Assembly (NCBI GenBank): GCA_050948825.1
Contig: JBMNEO010000003.1
Location: 1-64,000, forward strand
DNA length: 64,000 bases
Direction of reading: 5' to 3'
Source of the DNA: DUQX01 sp050948825
GTDB lineage: Bacteria; Bacillota; Dethiobacteria; DTU022; UBA8154
In this document: positions 15,905-24,790 of the stretch, piece after piece
How the letters are laid out: each line of letters begins with the position of its first letter
Position numbering within the stretch: the first letter of the stretch is position 1
Notes under the pieces: generated by a model
The model's database searches: none
Told to the model about the DNA's origin: nothing
The model's input: only the letters and a program-made list of their open reading frames with translations
Program-made: the position numbers and the translations under genes

Positions 15905-17177
15905 CTTCGTCGTGCTTTTAATCCTGGTTTTTATGCACATGCCCATTTCCATAGTCATGGTTGTCGTTGGCACTATCGGTTATGCCCTTGTTGTCAACCC
16001 ACAAGCTGCCCTTGTTAAGCTGGGAACGGATACTTTTAACAATGCTGCTGTTTATACGCTCAGTGTTATCCCCATGTTCCTCCTAATGGGCTTATTTTTA
16101 GGAACATCCGGGTTGGCGCGCCGGCTTTTTGATGCTTTTAATGCCTGGCTTGGACATATCCGCGGCGGCCTTGCTATCGCGTCGATTACGGCCTGCGCCT
16201 TTTTTTCCGCCGTTTCAGGCTCCAACATCGGCACAGCGGCAACAATCGGCAAAGTAGCCGTACCTGAGATGCGCGCTCATAAATATAAAGACACTTTGGC
16301 TGCAGGCTGTATAGCGGCCGGTGGCACACTGGGCATTTTAATCCCTCCCAGTTCGCTGATGATCGTTTATGGCGCTCTTACGGAGGAGTCTATCGGGAAA
16401 CTGCTGATCGCGGGTATCCTTCCCGGAATCGTAACCGCTGTGCTCTTAGCTCTTACCGCCTGGCTGCAGGTCAGATTAAATCCCAGCCTGGCACCTACAG
16501 GCATTTCTGCACCTTTCAATATAAAGATGCAGACATTAAAAGCAATTTGGCCGGTACCGGTCATCTTTGCCATTTCCATGGGCGGGATCTGGCTGGGGGT
16601 ATTTACGGCAACCGAAGGAGGTGCGATAGGGGCCTTTCTCTCTTTGCTTTATGCCTTTATAACTAGACAGCTGAGCAAAAAAGGGCTTAATTCCGCCCTG
16701 GAAGAGACAGCCAACGTAACAGCGATGATTTTTTTAGTCATTATTGGGGGGACTCTCTACGGACATTTTTTAACGGCTACCAGAATTCCCCTGCTTATGA
16801 AAGATTACATTGTCGCCCTCGATTTATCCCCCTTATTGCTGATCGGGCTGGTTTTTCTCGTATATTTTGTGGCCGGGTTTGTTATGGATGCCATGGCCAT
16901 TATTGTTATTTTCACCAATTTATTTTACCCTCTTGTTACCCAAGCCGGATATAACGGGATATGGTTTGGGGTGATCACCATCTTGTTGTGCAATATCGGT
17001 TTTATAACACCGCCAGTAGGGCCGGTAAGTATGGTTACCGCTTCAGCAACCGATACTCCCGTCGAAGCAGTTTTTAAAGGCGTCACGCCCTTTTGGTTCG
17101 CCTTAATAGCGGCAACTGCAATTCTTATCGCATTTCCTAATATCGCCACTTATTTGCCAGGAATGATGGTACAATAA
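15876..17177 (+). CDS. dctM: TRAP transporter large membrane subunit DctM
   Basis: 433 residues, about 11-12 membrane segments. Seen: 'ACAFFSAVSGSNIGTAATIGKVAVPEM' near residues 106-132 and 'GGTLGILIPPSSLMIVYG' near 147-165, the two conserved stretches of the ion-transporter superfamily core, and in the second half 'CNIGFITPPVGPVSMVTASAT'. A poly-G site precedes the ATG inside dctQ. Appears intact although the partner dctP is disrupted. Last gene of the operon; a terminator lies at 17331-17362. Confidence 0.92.
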   Translation: MNTVLIGVLSFVVLLILVFMHMPISIVMVVVGTIGYALVVNPQAALVKLGTDTFNNAAVYTLSVIPMFLLMGLFLGTSGLARRLFDAFNAWLGHIRGGLAIASITACAFFSAVSGSNIGTAATIGKVAVPEMRAHKYKDTLAAGCIAAGGTLGILIPPSSLMIVYGALTEESIGKLLIAGILPGIVTAVLLALTAWLQVRLNPSLAPTGISAPFNIKMQTLKAIWPVPVIFAISMGGIWLGVFTATEGGAIGAFLSLLYAFITRQLSKKGLNSALEETANVTAMIFLVIIGGTLYGHFLTATRIPLLMKDYIVALDLSPLLLIGLVFLVYFVAGFVMDAMAIIVIFTNLFYPLVTQAGYNGIWFGVITILLCNIGFITPPVGPVSMVTASATDTPVEAVFKGVTPFWFALIAATAILIAFPNIATYLPGMMVQ

Positions 17178-17315
17178 TTGGCGAATAAAGAGTTGTCGGA
17201 CATGCAGGCTGGTAAGCGGGATAAACTTACAGGAAACCTGAGCGGAATGCTGCTAGAATGATACACTCAAAGTAAAAACCCCAACCCTGGATACTGCTGT
17301 TAAGTTAAAGGGTTA

Positions 17316-17332
17316 GGATAGGATAGGATAGG
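17316..17332. repeat. Short GGATA tandem repeat
   Basis: Three perfect copies of GGATA followed by GG, directly before the terminator of the TRAP operon. Confidence 0.5.
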
Positions 17333-17362
17333 CTAGTGGAAATTCTCCAGTAGCCTTTTTCT
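17331..17362 (+). terminator. Terminator of the TRAP operon
   Basis: GGCTA-TGGA pairs with TCCA-TAGCC, one G:G mismatch on the way, followed by five T. It lies 150 bases after dctM and just before the convergent degV-like gene. Confidence 0.7.
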
Positions 17363-17375
17363 CTTGTTGTGATTA

Positions 17376-18248
17376 CTAAACTTGCCGTCCTTGTTGTGGG
17401 ACGGGGGAACAATTAAACTGAACTGCAGCGCCAACGGTTCCCGGCCCGGTATGGACCCCAATTACTCCCCCTACCTGCGTAAAAAAAGCCACTTTCGTAT
17501 TAAATTTATATTCTAATGCAGTTCTTAGTTTATCAGCGGCACCCAGGGCAGCGCCATGGGCTACGGCTAATGTTTTTATCTTACGACCCTTAGCCAGCTG
17601 ATCTATTTGCTGCACAATTTGTTCAAGAGCTTTGTTTAGACTTCTTGTTTTGCCAACGGGGATATACACTCCTTCACTATTCACTTGAACAATGGGTTTA
17701 ATGTTAAGAATAGAACCGAGTATGCTTGCTACTTTGCCAATACGGCCACCTTTATACAGGTATTCAAGTGTATTTAGTGTAAATAGAGTTTCCAAATTAT
17801 TTCGGACGAGCTGAAGCCGTTCTAAAATATGGGATGCAAGCATTCCCTCTTCAATACAACGTGCAGCTTCTTCTACCATTAATCCTATACCGAGACTGAT
17901 GTTTTTAGAATCTACAACATAAATGTTCCTTTTCAAAGTTTCCGCCGCAAGACGAGCAGCATTCACCGTTCCGCTGAGGGCACTGGACAGGTGAATGGAA
18001 ATAATATTGTCATATTGTTTTAATATTTTTTCATATAGTGCGATAAATTCCCCTGGAGACGGTTGGGATGACCGGGGTAGTTCTGGGGCTGTTTTCAGAT
18101 TATGATAAAACTCATCCGCGGTTAGTTCCCCGTCAAAATATTCCTGCTGGCCAAAGTGAATTTTTAGCGGAATGACATGGGTGTTAAATTTTTCTTTCAT
18201 AAACGGAGTTAAGTCTGCTGTACTGTCCGTGACTAATGCAATTTTCAT
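17376..18248 (-). CDS. DegV family fatty-acid-binding protein
   Basis: 290 residues, full family length. Starts 'MKIALVTDSTADLT', the DegV signature whose TDS/T-binding loop holds the carboxylate; 'SQPSPGEFIALYE' near 60, 'IISIHLSSALSGT' near 84-96 and 'GPGTVG' near the end also match. Family knowledge: binds one long-chain fatty acid (FakB-like) and may present it to a fatty-acid kinase FakA; no fakA is nearby. GGGGGAGG precedes the ATG. Cytoplasmic, stand-alone gene. Confidence 0.9.
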   Translation of the reverse strand: MKIALVTDSTADLTPFMKEKFNTHVIPLKIHFGQQEYFDGELTADEFYHNLKTAPELPRSSQPSPGEFIALYEKILKQYDNIISIHLSSALSGTVNAARLAAETLKRNIYVVDSKNISLGIGLMVEEAARCIEEGMLASHILERLQLVRNNLETLFTLNTLEYLYKGGRIGKVASILGSILNIKPIVQVNSEGVYIPVGKTRSLNKALEQIVQQIDQLAKGRKIKTLAVAHGAALGAADKLRTALEYKFNTKVAFFTQVGGVIGVHTGPGTVGAAVQFNCSPVPQQGRQV

Positions 18249-18430
18249 CTTTTTCCTCCCCCAATTTCACCAGAATATGCATATCACCTTAACTTGCTAA
18301 AGAACTGCTAATGAATGTGTTTTTTCTCCTTTCTGCTTAGTCACACCCGGAAACTTGCTTCCGATTATGAAGTTCCATTTATCACAAAGGGATAGCCGGG
18401 TAGTTTTTTGCTTTCATACTTTCGCTTAAA

Positions 18431-18616
18431 TTACCCTCTTTTTAGCCTGTTAGCTAAAACAAGATATACAATCCCAGCTAAGAAAAACAATGCAAATATT
18501 GCGGTGTTGGGGAACGAAAAATGACTTGTTACGAAAATGGATGTCGGACCGTCTGCACCGCCGATAATTCCTATTGAGGTATTCACCTCATTGGGACAAA
18601 AGACCTGTCCCTGCAT
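18431..18616 (-). CDS. Orphan mini-protein with the OadB sodium-site motif
   Basis: 61 residues: a polar start, then 'SIGIIGGADGPTSIFVTS', then one membrane helix ending NRLKRG. The GGADGPTSIF stretch is the hallmark of the beta subunit of sodium-pumping decarboxylases (OadB/GcdB/MmdB), where its Asp is needed for sodium movement; here the other ~370 residues are absent. The ATG at 18616 has no clear ribosome binding site and the first codons lie in a GGGACA/TGTCCC palindrome; GTG 18586 next to GAGG is an alternative start. It lies four bases after pcrA. Similar small peptides occur in other Clostridia (recollection); function unknown. Confidence 0.6.
   Translation of the reverse strand: MQGQVFCPNEVNTSIGIIGGADGPTSIFVTSHFSFPNTAIFALFFLAGIVYLVLANRLKRG
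18574..18611. repeat. Two small palindromes over the start of the OadB-like peptide
   Basis: GGGACA-N7-TGTCCC at 18593-18611 and TGAGGT-N4-ACCTCA at 18574-18589. The second holds the GAGG and GTG that could start the peptide, so it might hide them by pairing. The first resembles the element in dctP. Confidence 0.5.
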
Positions 18617-18620
18617 CCCG

Positions 18621-20801
18621 CTATTGCTTTTTGGAAACTACCGTAAGGGGGGCGAAAAAAATGTCCAGGCTTTTAATGCCCCGGCCGGGAAAAGCTACTT
18701 TAATTACAGTATCACCCGGCTTGATTTCTACAACAACACCTTCGCCCCATTTTTTATGGAATACTTTGTCGCCCAGCTTATAGTCATTATCAGGTCGATG
18801 AACATCTGTTTTTTTATCGTCAGACTTATCTGCAAAAAAATATCTTACGGTTTTTCCTTTTTCCTTATTTCTGGAGTTATCGAAAAATTCCTCAGGAATC
18901 TCCCTTAAAAAACGTGAAGGTATTTTATAACGGGTCTCACCGTACATAAACCTTTTCTTAGTATAAGAAAGGTACAGCTTTTCCTCTGCCCTGGTCATGC
19001 CAACATAGCAAAGCCTGCGCTCCTCCTCCATCTCATGCTTGCTGTCAAGCGAACGAAAATGGGGGAAGGTCCCCTCCTCCAGCCCCATGATGAACACCAC
19101 AGGAAACTCCAGGCCTTTTGCGCTATGAAGCGTCATCAAGACTAACTTGTCCTCCTCTTCAACATAGTCATCAACATCTGTAACCAGGGAAACTTCCGCC
19201 AGAAAATCCTCCACCGACCCATCAGGATTCCGCTGATCATAGAACGCAGTGACATTGAGAAATTCTGTTAAGTTATCGCGCCTGGTTTCGGCTTCTACGG
19301 TATCTTCGCGAAGAAGGGCTTCCAGGTAGCCTGTCTCATTTAAAATATTCGAGGTGATATCCCTTACGGAGGAATTCTCCAGTTCCTCTTCAAATTGTTC
19401 CAGCAATTTCTTAAATCCCTGCAACTGGTTTAAAGCCCTGCCTGAAAGGCCGGGCACTTCACGAATAATTGAGAGCGCATCATACAAAGACATTCCCCTT
19501 TGGAGTATAAATTCCCCAATCTTTGCCTGGCTCGTCAAGCCTATCCCTCTTTTGGGGACATTGATGATGCGGGCAAGACTCAAGTCATCATCCTTGTTCA
19601 CAAGAACTTTGAGGTAGGCCAGTATATCTTTGATTTCTTTCCTCTCATAAAATTTAGTTCCACCAAATATCTGGTAGCTGATATTATTTCTAACCAGTTC
19701 CTCTTCAATCGCCCTCGACTGGGCATGTGCCCTGTACAGAACAGCCATATCTCCGTAGAGCATGTTACTCGTAGATTTTAAAGAAATAATTTCTGCTGTG
19801 ATCTTTGCAGCCTCATCCTGTTCATCCTCCGCCTTTATCAGATAGATCTTATCCCCGCCAGGCTTATCAGTCCAGAGGTTCTTTTCTTTACGTCCGGAAT
19901 TATTTCTTATTACCGCATTTGCAGCAGTTAATATACAGGCGGTAGAGCGGTAGTTCTGTTCTAATTTTATAACGGTTGCCTCCGGGTAATCCCTTTCAAA
20001 GCTCAAAATATTTTTGATATCGGCCCCGCGCCAGCGGTATATGGACTGGTCCGGATCGCCCACCACACAAAGGTTTCTATGCTTTTTTGCCAGAAGGTTG
20101 ACAAGGATGTACTGGGCGTGGTTTGTATCCTGATACTCATCAATCAAAATGTATAAAAATTTGTCTTGATAAAATTCTAAAACCCCTTCATTGCCTTGAA
20201 AAAGCTCAACTGTTTTCATCAATAGATCATCAAAATCAAAGGCATTGTTTGCCGCCATTTTTTCTTCAAATAATGCATAAACACCCGCGACTATCTTCTG
20301 GTAATAATCGTCAGCTTCGCTGGAAAACCTCCGCGCATCTTTCAATTCATTTTTTGCATTGCTGATCGTCGCCCCAATTGCCCTGGGAGAATACTGTTTT
20401 GGGTCCAGGTCCAGTTCTTTTAAACACTGCTTGAGCATTGTTTCCCTGTCGGCCGTGTCATAAATCACAAAATTGCGGTTGAACCCCACCTCGGCTGCAT
20501 GGCTCCGTAAAATGCGCACGCAGGCCGAATGGAAGGTGCTGACCCACATATCATTGGCAACGGGCCCGATAAGGTTTACCAATCTTTCCTTCATCTCATT
20601 AGCGGCTTTGTTTGTAAATGTAATAGCAAGTATCTGCCAGGGGAGAACCTTCCCCACCTCCAGCAGGTATGCGATCCTGTGGGTTAATACCCTTGTCTTT
20701 CCCGAGCCGGCACCGGCAAGAATTAAAAGCGGCCCCCCGGTACTGGTCACAGCTTCGCGCTGGGCATCGTTCAGCCCGTTTAGAATTGAAGTATTATCCA
20801 A
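18621..20801 (-). CDS. pcrA: ATP-dependent DNA helicase PcrA/UvrD
   Basis: About 726 residues, usual PcrA length. Motif I 'AGAGSGKT' near residue 30, the Q-motif 'GLNDAQREAV' before it, motif II 'IDEYQDTN' near 223, motif III 'VVGDPDQSIYRWRGAD' near 245, motif VI 'CYVGMTRAEEKLYL' near 645. The C-terminus 'YKLGDKVFHKKWGEGVVVEI' is the Tudor-like domain that binds RNA polymerase in PcrA. TTG 20801 has GGAAGG nine bases upstream and is preferred over ATG 20810, which abuts that site. Family knowledge: 3'-5' helicase in excision repair and removal of RecA or stalled polymerase. No ligA follows. Confidence 0.95.
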   Translation of the reverse strand: MDNTSILNGLNDAQREAVTSTGGPLLILAGAGSGKTRVLTHRIAYLLEVGKVLPWQILAITFTNKAANEMKERLVNLIGPVANDMWVSTFHSACVRILRSHAAEVGFNRNFVIYDTADRETMLKQCLKELDLDPKQYSPRAIGATISNAKNELKDARRFSSEADDYYQKIVAGVYALFEEKMAANNAFDFDDLLMKTVELFQGNEGVLEFYQDKFLYILIDEYQDTNHAQYILVNLLAKKHRNLCVVGDPDQSIYRWRGADIKNILSFERDYPEATVIKLEQNYRSTACILTAANAVIRNNSGRKEKNLWTDKPGGDKIYLIKAEDEQDEAAKITAEIISLKSTSNMLYGDMAVLYRAHAQSRAIEEELVRNNISYQIFGGTKFYERKEIKDILAYLKVLVNKDDDLSLARIINVPKRGIGLTSQAKIGEFILQRGMSLYDALSIIREVPGLSGRALNQLQGFKKLLEQFEEELENSSVRDITSNILNETGYLEALLREDTVEAETRRDNLTEFLNVTAFYDQRNPDGSVEDFLAEVSLVTDVDDYVEEEDKLVLMTLHSAKGLEFPVVFIMGLEEGTFPHFRSLDSKHEMEEERRLCYVGMTRAEEKLYLSYTKKRFMYGETRYKIPSRFLREIPEEFFDNSRNKEKGKTVRYFFADKSDDKKTDVHRPDNDYKLGDKVFHKKWGEGVVVEIKPGDTVIKVAFPGRGIKSLDIFFAPLTVVSKKQ

Positions 20802-21094
20802 TAAAATCATCCTTCCTTCGGATGCATTATAACATAATTATAACTGAAGGTCCTTACCGATTGAAAAAACCTTGTTATTAATTTTTTATATGTCACCTAT
20901 CTACCTGTTCTCTGGGATTTGTTATTTTGGGATTTGTAACGCCTGACTTTTAAGCGAATAAAATAAAAACAACCCCCCAAGTAAGCGGTGCGGAAAGTAC
21001 GCCCAGTAGATGGGATAGTCTAACTGAAGATTTATGTGAACTCTGCCATGTTTTAGGCTGCATTATTAATTAATCAAACTTACGGTGAGGTAAT

Positions 21095-21961
21095 ATGTAC
21101 CAAACCTTTAATTTATACTCGCCTTTATCTCCTCCGGAGGATTATTATGAATCAACGCTAGATTGGATCGGGTGTTCCCCGTTAGCAAAGACACAAATAT
21201 TATGCGATCTATACCCGCCAATACCTGTACCAAAGGTTCTTAGAGAGGAGGAAAAAATATTATTAACAGGAAAACCGAAGTGCAGTAATAAAGCATTTGT
21301 TGTCAAAATGCCCTGCGGGCGCGTCTGGGGGGAAAAGGCGGTTATTTCGCCGGACAATAAGCTTCTCTGGGATGTTTCAGTTGAATGGGCCAGATGGCCT
21401 AAGGAGCATTCTATATTTCAACAAAAAAAAATGCCGCCCTTAACAAAAACCAACAAAAAGGTGGCTGTTCTAAACCATCCGGCAGCCTACAACTATTATC
21501 ACTGGATGCTCGAGGTACTGGCCAGGATTCACCTTCTTCAAGAAAGTCGCTTAGCAATTGATAAATACATCATTAACCACCGTGCGTTGCCATTTCAGCT
21601 GGAAACGCTCGCGCTATGCGGTATTACCCCTGAAAAAATAATTCGCCCCTCTGAGAGTTTTCACCTGCAGGCAAAGGAATTAATCGTGCCTTCATATGTC
21701 AATCTCCCCAATTTATGGTCTGTTAATTATGTTAGAAAAATTTTTTTGTCAGGTAAAAATAAACCGCCGGAAAGCAAAGGTAAAAGAATCTACATCAAAC
21801 GGCAGTCTTCTAGAAAGGTTGGATTGCCATTGCCGGATGTTCGCTTATCCAAAATAATTTTATATTCATGCGGGCTAGTATCTATAAAGTCTAGTGTGGC
21901 GGTACGGGGTTCATCCCAGTTAGTATCATCGACAATAATAATGCAGCCCCTGCTGAAATAA
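21095..21961 (+). CDS. GT61-type glycosyltransferase, C-terminally truncated
   Basis: 288 codons but only about the first 240 look native. 'NHPAAYNYYHWMLEVLARIHLL' near residues 132-153 and 'RIYIKRQSSRKV' near 230-243 are GT61 landmarks; the family normally goes on for another 120 or so residues after the last one. Here the frame runs into the antisense of the 3' end of the convergent methyltransferase (from about 21820), giving an unrelated tail. GGTGAGG precedes the ATG. Interpreted as a deletion that joined two surface-polysaccharide genes tail to tail; the enzyme is probably dead. Confidence 0.65.
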   Translation: MYQTFNLYSPLSPPEDYYESTLDWIGCSPLAKTQILCDLYPPIPVPKVLREEEKILLTGKPKCSNKAFVVKMPCGRVWGEKAVISPDNKLLWDVSVEWARWPKEHSIFQQKKMPPLTKTNKKVAVLNHPAAYNYYHWMLEVLARIHLLQESRLAIDKYIINHRALPFQLETLALCGITPEKIIRPSESFHLQAKELIVPSYVNLPNLWSVNYVRKIFLSGKNKPPESKGKRIYIKRQSSRKVGLPLPDVRLSKIILYSCGLVSIKSSVAVRGSSQLVSSTIIMQPLLK

Positions 21962-22506
21962 GGTTCGGCCATGCGGAGACCTTTTAACTGGCTATCATAG
22001 TTGTGAGCCCCGTCATACATATATACACCGATTAACCCTCTGTGGAATTTTATAAAGTATTTTTCATAGTCCATTTCAAAGAAAAAGTGACGGCCGCTTC
22101 GATATTGAAGGAATCTCGTCAAAAACTCCTCGCGCGGCCCGTAAAACTCAGAAAAATTATCAATGCCGATACATTTTTTATGAGTATTATTTACCATGCC
22201 GGCCAAAAAAGAAAAACCGTGCCAGACACCGGCATTGACATAAGATTGTCCGGCGGGCATCAAATAAACCGCCTGATTAATAATGCAACCTAAGGCAAAG
22301 GTAGACATTTTGGGAAGCAAGCATATCTCATATAATATTTCTTTTAAAGCAGCATCCCTTGCCGGAAGGATAGTATTGGCTATTTCAAGTTCAGTGCTCT
22401 CTAAATCCGGTTCTCCAATAACAGGCATCTTATCCAGCTCTGAGAGGGGTGTATCCGGCTGGATTTTATTAAAAGCTATACCCCTGATAAATTCTTCAAC
22501 ATTCAC
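21790..22506 (-). CDS. Class I SAM-dependent methyltransferase (Methyltransf_24 type)
   Basis: 238 residues from GTG 22506 (GAGGAG nine bases upstream; ATG 22515 abuts the site). 'CIGIDNFSEFYGPREEFLTRF' is the end of strand 2 with the ribose-binding acid, and 'LIGVYMYDGAHNYDSQLKGL' plus 'GCIIIVDDTNW' are the catalytic-face motifs of this group, often found with glycosyltransferases for cell-surface glycans. The C-terminus (NPTFLEDCRLM) departs from the aromatic ending I expect after NPTF, which fits a junction near 21820. Overlaps the truncated GT61 gene by about 170 bases on the opposite strand. Confidence 0.75.
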   Translation of the reverse strand: MNVEEFIRGIAFNKIQPDTPLSELDKMPVIGEPDLESTELEIANTILPARDAALKEILYEICLLPKMSTFALGCIINQAVYLMPAGQSYVNAGVWHGFSFLAGMVNNTHKKCIGIDNFSEFYGPREEFLTRFLQYRSGRHFFFEMDYEKYFIKFHRGLIGVYMYDGAHNYDSQLKGLRMAEPYFSRGCIIIVDDTNWDEPRTATLDFIDTSPHEYKIILDKRTSGNGNPTFLEDCRLM

Positions 22507-22666
22507 AAACGCCATCTCCTCGACCCATATTTATTTTTAAATTATGCCGGGTGTTTATTAATAGTTCCCGCTTGGCAGCCCGGCAATATACTAAGGCCGA
22601 TAGCCAGGGTCTCAAAGCGCTGCCAGAGGAACAGGGAAATGTCAATTATATGAAGTTCAAGAATCT

Positions 22667-24574
22667 CTACCGGGCCGTCAGGTAACGTTTAATACCCAGA
22701 GCAATGGCCTCAGCCGCCCGCCTTTGAAATGCTGAATCGGCCAGAAACATCTCTTCCTTCGGGTTTGAGATAAAGGCTACCTCTACCAGCGCGGCAGGAA
22801 TCGGGCTGCTCCTTAAAACAAGGAAATTCGCCTCACGGATCCCCTTATTTTCTCTTTGCAGACGGTTAACCAGCTCTGCCTGAATATAACCCGCCAGCGC
22901 CATTGATTTATGGACAAGCGCATTTTGGTGGTAAAATGTCATTGTACCCCCCATCGAGGGGTTGGTTGAGGCATTGGCATGGATACTAACCAGCATGTCA
23001 GCACCGGAAAGGCTTCCCACAAGAGCCCTTTCCTCAAGCGACAACCCGGTATTAGTTTCGTTGGTATAAATAACTGTGTAGCCCTCATTTAATAGAATAT
23101 TGCCCAATAGCATGGAGATCCTGCGGTTAACATCCCATTCCCTTAAACCCGACGGGCCGATAGCCCCCGGATCATAACTGTCCCACTCGCTGAGCGTTCC
23201 GTGACCCGGGTCAATGACAATAACCTGCCGGGCGGGATCTGTAGTATCGATATTCATGGTTATTGTTTTACCATCCGAAGACCGGTCCAAAGCATAAGAT
23301 GCCGGGGCTTGAAGATCAGCGACAACCCGTACGGTCCGCTCATCCAGCCGGCCCAACCGGACCCCCCTGACAGCCCCATGATTTACCACCAGAGAAGGCG
23401 CCGGATCGTCTTCCCCCGTGCGGGCCGAAAAGTCAAAAACAAGTCGCGAGGGGTTATTCAGTTGGAAGGCTGAGGGCATATTTAAAGGAGAATCGGCACT
23501 GATCTCCAGAACAACTTTACTGCCGTAATGTTCGGCCTTTAAGCCGGCAATAACAGGCAGCTCACCCGGCATCAGCGGTTCCCCTGCACTCCAGCGGCTA
23601 ATTAAATTAGGCATTTGGTTTCCGTCCGGATCGGATTTCACACCGTCATAACGCACCGCTGCCAGCCAGCCGGCAATCCAGCCGCTGCCGCCGTCGGGAA
23701 GGCGTACTGCATACCAGCTTCCTTCTTCTCTTAAAATAATCAGCTGCTGCCCCAGGGTTACACTGGAGATCACCGGATGCTGCAAACCGGGACCGGAGCG
23801 AATATTAACCGAAGGCTTCATAACCAATACAGAGCGCCCGGCATCAGCGGGCATTGTATATTCCCCGCTCAGCTTTGTATCTCCGGTTGATGTTCCGACA
23901 AAATCCACCAGCCAGCCGGCTATCCAGCCTTTATCTCCGCCCGGAAGCTCTACCTGCAGCCAGGAACCGCTCTCCGCCAGTACTGTCAGTATTGTTCCCT
24001 CTGAAACCTGTGTTAGACGGTCATAATCCGTTCCCGGCCCGGAACGGATATTTACATTATTACCGTTTACAGTAGCTCTGCGTTTCTTTGTTTCGGTTTC
24101 AGTTTCGGTTTCAGTTTCGAATTCCGGTTGAGGGGGAGGCTGCGACTCGATGACTACTGTCCGTTCTTCCTTGCGCCAGAGTACCTCCAGACCGAATGTT
24201 TCGGCCAGAAAGCGCAAGGGAACCATCGTGCGGCCACCTTTGAGAACAGCCGCGGTATCCAGTCGTTGTTCCCCCCCGTTAACATACGCTGTCTGCTGAT
24301 CAATATATAACTCTACTATTGTACCGGGCTGGGAAACCCTGACCAGTTTTTTCTCCTTTTCCCAGCTCACATAAAAACCAAGCGTTTCCGACACAAAGCG
24401 TACCGGAACCATTGTGCGGTTATTTGCATCTATATAGGCAGATACATCTGATTGTGCGACCTGTCCGTCTACAGAAATTTTTATCGTTTCTGCTGCCTCT
24501 AGCTGGGCTGTGCCTGTCCCAAACACTAGCAGAATTAGTGACACAAAAAAATATAATAGATACCGGCATTTCAT
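22667..24574 (-). CDS. Cell-wall N-acetylmuramoyl-L-alanine amidase with stalk, SH3 and AMIN domains
   Basis: 635 residues: signal peptide (1-27); stalk/Cu-amine-oxidase-like domain (about 30-147, two copies of 'MVPVRF' or 'MVPLRF'); a short 'ETETETETET' spacer; two bacterial SH3 domains ('NVNIRSGPGTDYD' near 173 and 'SVNIRSGPGLQHP' near 255); an AMIN domain (about 345-435); and Amidase_3 (about 453-632). Catalytic zinc ligands: 'VIDPGHG', the Glu of 'LREWDVN', His of 'VSIHAN', and the catalytic Glu of 'ALVEVAFISN'. Family knowledge: cuts the lactyl-peptide bond of peptidoglycan; the front modules bind the wall. Exported, monocistronic. Confidence 0.93.
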   Translation of the reverse strand: MKCRYLLYFFVSLILLVFGTGTAQLEAAETIKISVDGQVAQSDVSAYIDANNRTMVPVRFVSETLGFYVSWEKEKKLVRVSQPGTIVELYIDQQTAYVNGGEQRLDTAAVLKGGRTMVPLRFLAETFGLEVLWRKEERTVVIESQPPPQPEFETETETETETKKRRATVNGNNVNIRSGPGTDYDRLTQVSEGTILTVLAESGSWLQVELPGGDKGWIAGWLVDFVGTSTGDTKLSGEYTMPADAGRSVLVMKPSVNIRSGPGLQHPVISSVTLGQQLIILREEGSWYAVRLPDGGSGWIAGWLAAVRYDGVKSDPDGNQMPNLISRWSAGEPLMPGELPVIAGLKAEHYGSKVVLEISADSPLNMPSAFQLNNPSRLVFDFSARTGEDDPAPSLVVNHGAVRGVRLGRLDERTVRVVADLQAPASYALDRSSDGKTITMNIDTTDPARQVIVIDPGHGTLSEWDSYDPGAIGPSGLREWDVNRRISMLLGNILLNEGYTVIYTNETNTGLSLEERALVGSLSGADMLVSIHANASTNPSMGGTMTFYHQNALVHKSMALAGYIQAELVNRLQRENKGIREANFLVLRSSPIPAALVEVAFISNPKEEMFLADSAFQRRAAEAIALGIKRYLTAR

Positions 24575-24733
24575 GATTTATAACCTTCCTTTTTCTAAAA
24601 TAACCGCATAATGCCTCTTATTACCTTATAACGTATAGCTTGCCAAAAAGATACGCCAAATAATGACAATATATGGTATAAAAAATGGAACCTTCCAGTT
24701 CCATCAATTTTATATTTAACGGTTTTTGTAAAT

Positions 24734-24777
24734 AAAAAAAGCGTCCTTGCCAAAGATTTGATAAGGGCGCTTTTTTC
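24734..24777 (-). terminator. Terminator of the CotF-like gene
   Basis: On the minus strand AGCG-CCCTT pairs with AAGG-CGCT around a ~14-base loop, flanked by A and T runs (seven T after the stem), 14 bases past the stop codon. Confidence 0.8.
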
Positions 24778-24790
24778 CTGGAAATGATGC

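Noticed and set aside
20941..21084. Open frame of about 40 codons upstream of the GT61 gene
   Set aside because: No start codon or ribosome binding site; at most a remnant. The GCGG/CCGC-like bases there resemble no riboswitch I know.
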